From DATJQF01 sp035505995 (lineage in GTDB: Bacteria; Bacteroidota; Bacteroidia; Bacteroidales; FEN-979), in the NCBI GenBank assembly GCA_035505995.1, contig DATJQF010000137.1, positions 1 to 8,451 on the forward strand: a DNA stretch of 8,451 nucleotides, given 5' to 3'. The stretch's first letter is position 1. Every line of letters starts with the position of its first letter. Made by a program: the position numbers and the translations under genes. Below the pieces are notes generated by a model. That model worked only from the letters and a program-made list of their open reading frames with translations. It searched no databases and was not told the origin of the DNA. Below are positions 6,501 through 8,451 of this stretch, piece after piece.

Positions 6501-8015
6501 GGCCTGAGAGGCATGGCATCCGGCGAATTCACCATCCGGGGGACATTCCGTAAGCCGGTGATGAAGGGAGAGCTGCAGCTCATGCGGACTGAACTGAAGC
6601 TCAATTACCTGAATGTTCCGTATTCCCTGGCCGATCCTGTACTTGTCGATTCCAACGGGTTCCATTTCAACAACATTACGATTTACGATTCCCTGGGACA
6701 CAAAGCCTTCCTGAACGGCTCCATCACTCACCATTACTTCCGGAATATCGCCCTGGACCTGTCGATCGATTACACGGACTTCTCGGCGTTCCGCAATACC
6801 TATGCGCAAAACAATATTTTCTATGGGAATGCCAGGGCCACGGGGACCGTCAGGATCACAGGCCCTCCCGATAACCTGTCAATTACCGTAAAAGCCAGCA
6901 CCACCGGCGGTACGCATGTGGTGATCCCGATCAACACCACAGCCGATATCTCCCAGAATGACTACATCCTTTTTGAGAACCCCGGACAGGACACGCTGAA
7001 CCGGGGTCCCAGGGTACCCAGGGTACTTACGGGAGGGCTTTCTCTGAATGTTGCCCTGCTGGTTAAACCCAGCGCCGATCTGGAAGTATTCTTTCCGGAT
7101 CAGCTCGGCAACATCCGTGCGAACGGCACCGGGAACATTACCATGGGGCTCACGCCGACTTCGGATTTCACGATGACCGGCTCTTACACTCTTCAGAAAG
7201 GATCCTTCCTCTTTGCCTTGAAAAACCTGCTCCGGCTGAATTTTGTTATCCGGGAAGGAAGCAAGATCACCTGGTCGGGCGACCCGACGGATGCGACCAT
7301 CTCACTGTCCGCCGCCTACAAGACCCGTGTTCCCCTGGCCGGGCTTACGGCGGATGCCAGCAAGAGCTCTACCCGCGTACCGGTGGAATGCATCCTGCAC
7401 CTCCAGGGAAAGTTGCTGAACCCGGACATCTCCTTCAGCCTTTCCATGCCCAATGTCGATGAGGATGTGAAGACGCTGGTGTACGGGGCGATCGATACGA
7501 CCAACGTATCGGAGATGAATGAGCAGATGATCTATATCCTGGTGATGAACCAGTTCAAGCCGGTCACCGGCTCCGCCTTCGATCAGTTCGATGTCAGCGG
7601 CACCTCCCTGTCCCTGCTGACCAACCAGGTGAGCAGCTGGCTCTCCTCGGTGTCGAAAAATGTGAATGTTGGCGTCAATTACAAGCCGGGGTACCAGAAT
7701 ACCGGGCAGGAATTCGATGTGGCGCTTTCCACGCAACTGTTGAATGACCGCCTACTGATCGACGGGTTGTTCGGAATGCAATCCAGCACGACAAGCACCA
7801 CCACGGGTACCAAGGCGAATACCATCGTGGGAGACATCAATATCCAGTACTTCCTGACCAAGAACCGCCGTTACAGCATCCGTGCCTTTAACCGGACGAA
7901 TACCGTTGACCTGCTGAACAATAATTCCCCCTACACGCAGGGGGTCGGGATTTCCTACCAGCGGGATTTCACCAACTGGAAAGAGCTTTTCCAGCGGGAA
8001 AATAAAAACAAATGA
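3594..8015 (+). CDS. tamB: Translocation/assembly module TamB (AsmA-like, DUF490 C-terminus)
   Basis: TamB proteins are inner-membrane-anchored and span the periplasm as long beta-rich grooves. They are implicated in moving phospholipids to, or assembling proteins in, the outer membrane. From GTG 3594 the product has 1473 residues: a hydrophobic anchor at about 2-19, an AsmA-like N-terminal part (NPLVQTIGARMASDYLS..., then RISGFNLSL), a very long beta-rich middle of repeated short strands, and the conserved TamB C-terminal domain from roughly 1050 to the end. Its signatures include LNFVIREGSKITWSGDP, PNVDEDVKTLVYG and the terminal GVGISYQRDFTNWKELF. The N-terminus is uncertain. The frame is open back to 3552, and the codons from 3573 read ATA AAA AAG GTC CTT CAT, an expected basic start just before the anchor. 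GTG is the first canonical start, but the true start is probably ATA 3573 or ATT 3567. No tamA-like gene is next to it. The following gene begins one base after the stop. Confidence 0.95.
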   Translation: MLGCIVVLFSTVFTFYSILRNPLVQTIGARMASDYLSEKLHTTVRISGFNLSLTRGLTLDDLLVKDLKGANLIAAHRISVVPGRISLSRKILRVRKVYIDRGEFQLITHKGDTTLNLQFLIDYFSSSDTTKAPEKKKPGKPWKIDVSMTELIDFHFHFQDENKPAVPVGMDYANIDVSHINLVMSDFRPEGDTMNAIIRHLSARERSGFNIRAMSGEFHVSPAFLKAHKMRLVTDHCNLDLTFDFLYHRWNDYTDFLNKVRIVADIHPSWFDLQDIGPYAPVMYQMKNRFHISGVVDGTVNNFRAVDFSIGFGKSTRLLCNIHSNGLPDVMNTFADLHILALETNHDDVAGLKLPIEGSSIPLPALLSNAGMISVAGYYTGFWNDFIAQLNIRTDIGNINTNLTLKKDKENKTMLYSGELDVADLDINQLVRTSRLTGPVTFRADLRGKGFTFKDADLLMNVWVDSIQLNRYMYQHLHLKGSLADRKFDGNLHINDPNLRMDFNGTVDLGDTIPSYRFLADIRHADLYALNLVKRNPVTDLATHLDVNFRAKNVDDIDGEILIRDTRYQEGDKVLTMDEFHLLTSKDPGGKKTYQLTSDYLDADFKGTFNFREMVPSLATLINNYLVSFKLSDSLMSHHSAFNQVFTYRIFLKDTREVTEMFLPFLELHSGSFIQGYYDEGKGLIRVNGYSPVLHIFGMDLDEWYLHADSRVDDLNIKTGCQTFRVEKRSEQDSILLAFDSVELYSDLRNDSILYRLEFLNGTDTSRIGGYINFGMNPAMKIRIDRFDLYADNKYWKISPDNWVTIDSSRIDIHDLAFSTTGHVLRFNGIISRDPADTLEAYFDHLDISDADHLIGDSSVDVDGIMSGTIRLSNVYRGLSVISDLRIDQFKFNKELLGDARIIVGYNESTDKFDVRTDIIYTGNIGTNIPFSLEGSFSLAQKDPTLDFTLKLKNLNLKMINPFVSGFMSGLRGMASGEFTIRGTFRKPVMKGELQLMRTELKLNYLNVPYSLADPVLVDSNGFHFNNITIYDSLGHKAFLNGSITHHYFRNIALDLSIDYTDFSAFRNTYAQNNIFYGNARATGTVRITGPPDNLSITVKASTTGGTHVVIPINTTADISQNDYILFENPGQDTLNRGPRVPRVLTGGLSLNVALLVKPSADLEVFFPDQLGNIRANGTGNITMGLTPTSDFTMTGSYTLQKGSFLFALKNLLRLNFVIREGSKITWSGDPTDATISLSAAYKTRVPLAGLTADASKSSTRVPVECILHLQGKLLNPDISFSLSMPNVDEDVKTLVYGAIDTTNVSEMNEQMIYILVMNQFKPVTGSAFDQFDVSGTSLSLLTNQVSSWLSSVSKNVNVGVNYKPGYQNTGQEFDVALSTQLLNDRLLIDGLFGMQSSTTSTTTGTKANTIVGDINIQYFLTKNRRYSIRAFNRTNTVDLLNNNSPYTQGVGISYQRDFTNWKELFQRENKNK
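7008..7025 (+). repeat. Two in-frame copies of a 9-bp unit within tamB
   Basis: CCCAGGGTA occurs twice in tandem, in register with the codons, so the protein reads PRVPRV just before the strand LTGGLSLNVALLV. It looks like a three-codon slippage duplication in a loop of the TamB C-terminal region. The junction creates the palindrome GGGTACCC. Confidence 0.7.
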
Positions 8016-8016
8016 G

Positions 8017-8451
8017 ATGAGGGTATTGTGCGCCTTCCTGTCTTTCCTGCTTCTGCCGGGCATTACCGGCGCCCAGGTGATCATCGGTCAGACTGACCTG
8101 CCTTCCCCGGGGGATACCCTCCGGCTGAGCGTGACCAACCTGATCCCGGTTGATTTTACGCAGACCGGCGCCGACACTACCTGGGATTTCTCGATGCTGG
8201 CTCCGCTGGTGCAGCGGGTCGATACCTTCATCGAGGTAACTCCCTTTACCGTTCCGGTAGCCTATTATGCAGTGTTCGGTTTCGGCGTGTCCAACCTGGC
8301 CTCACCGGGAAACCTGGTTCCGCCGGTCCCGGGAGTGCCGGTCACCCATCCGCTCACCTTTTTCCATAACGGATCAGCCGGCTATTCGGATGTCGGTTTT
8401 GCAGTCACGATGATGGGGATCCCGGTGCCTCTGCGCTATGACAACCCGGAG
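8017..8451 (+). CDS. Secreted protein of unknown function, 3' end beyond the window
   Basis: The frame opens with ATG at 8017, one base after the tamB stop, and stays open for 145 codons to the right edge. The first 19 residues form a Sec signal peptide: Arg2, a hydrophobic core CAFLSFLLLPGI, then TGA before Gln20 as the likely cleavage site. The mature part begins QVIIGQTDLPSPGDTLRLSV and continues with DFTQTGADTTWDFSML, a beta-rich, Thr/Pro/Val-rich style common in exported Bacteroidetes proteins, many of which carry a C-terminal type IX sorting domain. That domain would be beyond the edge, so type IX export is only a guess. The tight spacing suggests co-transcription and perhaps translational coupling with tamB. 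No enzyme motif is visible in the part present. Confidence 0.78.
   Translation, partial: MRVLCAFLSFLLLPGITGAQVIIGQTDLPSPGDTLRLSVTNLIPVDFTQTGADTTWDFSMLAPLVQRVDTFIEVTPFTVPVAYYAVFGFGVSNLASPGNLVPPVPGVPVTHPLTFFHNGSAGYSDVGFAVTMMGIPVPLRYDNPE

Noticed and set aside
7784..7812. Ser/Thr-rich stretch (SSTTSTTTGT) in TamB as a possible repeat element
   Set aside because: It is a short low-complexity loop in the protein, and the DNA is not a regular repeat.
1..8451. Search for tRNA or rRNA genes, CRISPR arrays, insertion sequences, or defence or biosynthetic gene clusters
   Set aside because: Coding sequence fills nearly the whole window, and no spaced direct repeats, transposase motifs, terminal inverted repeats or tRNA-like cloverleaf segments were seen by eye.

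Overview
The window most likely comes from a member of the Bacteroidota (Bacteroidetes) with a fairly GC-rich genome. Four things point there. Two upstream sites match the Bacteroidetes -7 promoter element TAnnTTTG. Start codons are preceded by A-rich leaders rather than Shine-Dalgarno sequences. There is a lipoprotein with a clear lipobox. A very large TamB carries the C-terminal signature typical of this phylum. Coding density is very high, and no gap between genes exceeds about 60 bases. I see no RNA gene, mobile element or CRISPR array. The reading is by eye, and family names rest on motif recognition.

Layout, left to right. (1) Positions 1-969, +: the C-terminal four fifths of a flavodiiron protein (FprA/ROO type), cut by the left edge. 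(2) 978-1826, +: an unrecognised lipoprotein that starts with TTG eight bases after the flavodiiron stop, so probably co-transcribed. (3) 1877-2524, +: a small six-helix protein related to cation diffusion facilitators, with its own -7 element 24 bases upstream of its ATG. (4) 2515-3534, -: tsaD, for the t6A37 tRNA modification, convergent with gene 3. Their ends overlap by 10 bp inside a palindrome that holds both stop codons. (5) 3594-8015, + (true start probably 3567 or 3573): tamB, divergent from tsaD. (6) 8017 to the right edge, +: the N-terminal part of a secreted protein, beginning one base after the tamB stop.

How the genes relate: this looks like an ordinary housekeeping and envelope neighbourhood, not a dedicated system. 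The flavodiiron protein would detoxify O2 or NO, which suits an anaerobic or microaerophilic lifestyle. TsaD serves translation. TamB belongs to envelope biogenesis (lipid transport or outer-membrane assembly), and the lipoprotein and secreted protein are envelope or exported products.

The points most worth a second look are small-scale. tamB seems to have lost a canonical start codon (an ATA or ATT where ATG is expected). A Bacteroidetes-type -7 element lies inside tsaD on the opposite strand, within a run of nine A/T-ending codons. A palindrome gives both convergent genes the same SQx ending. The transporter-like protein is a minimal CDF with altered metal-site residues and a Cys-Cys tail. 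I did not find convincing evidence of a previously undescribed multi-gene system.
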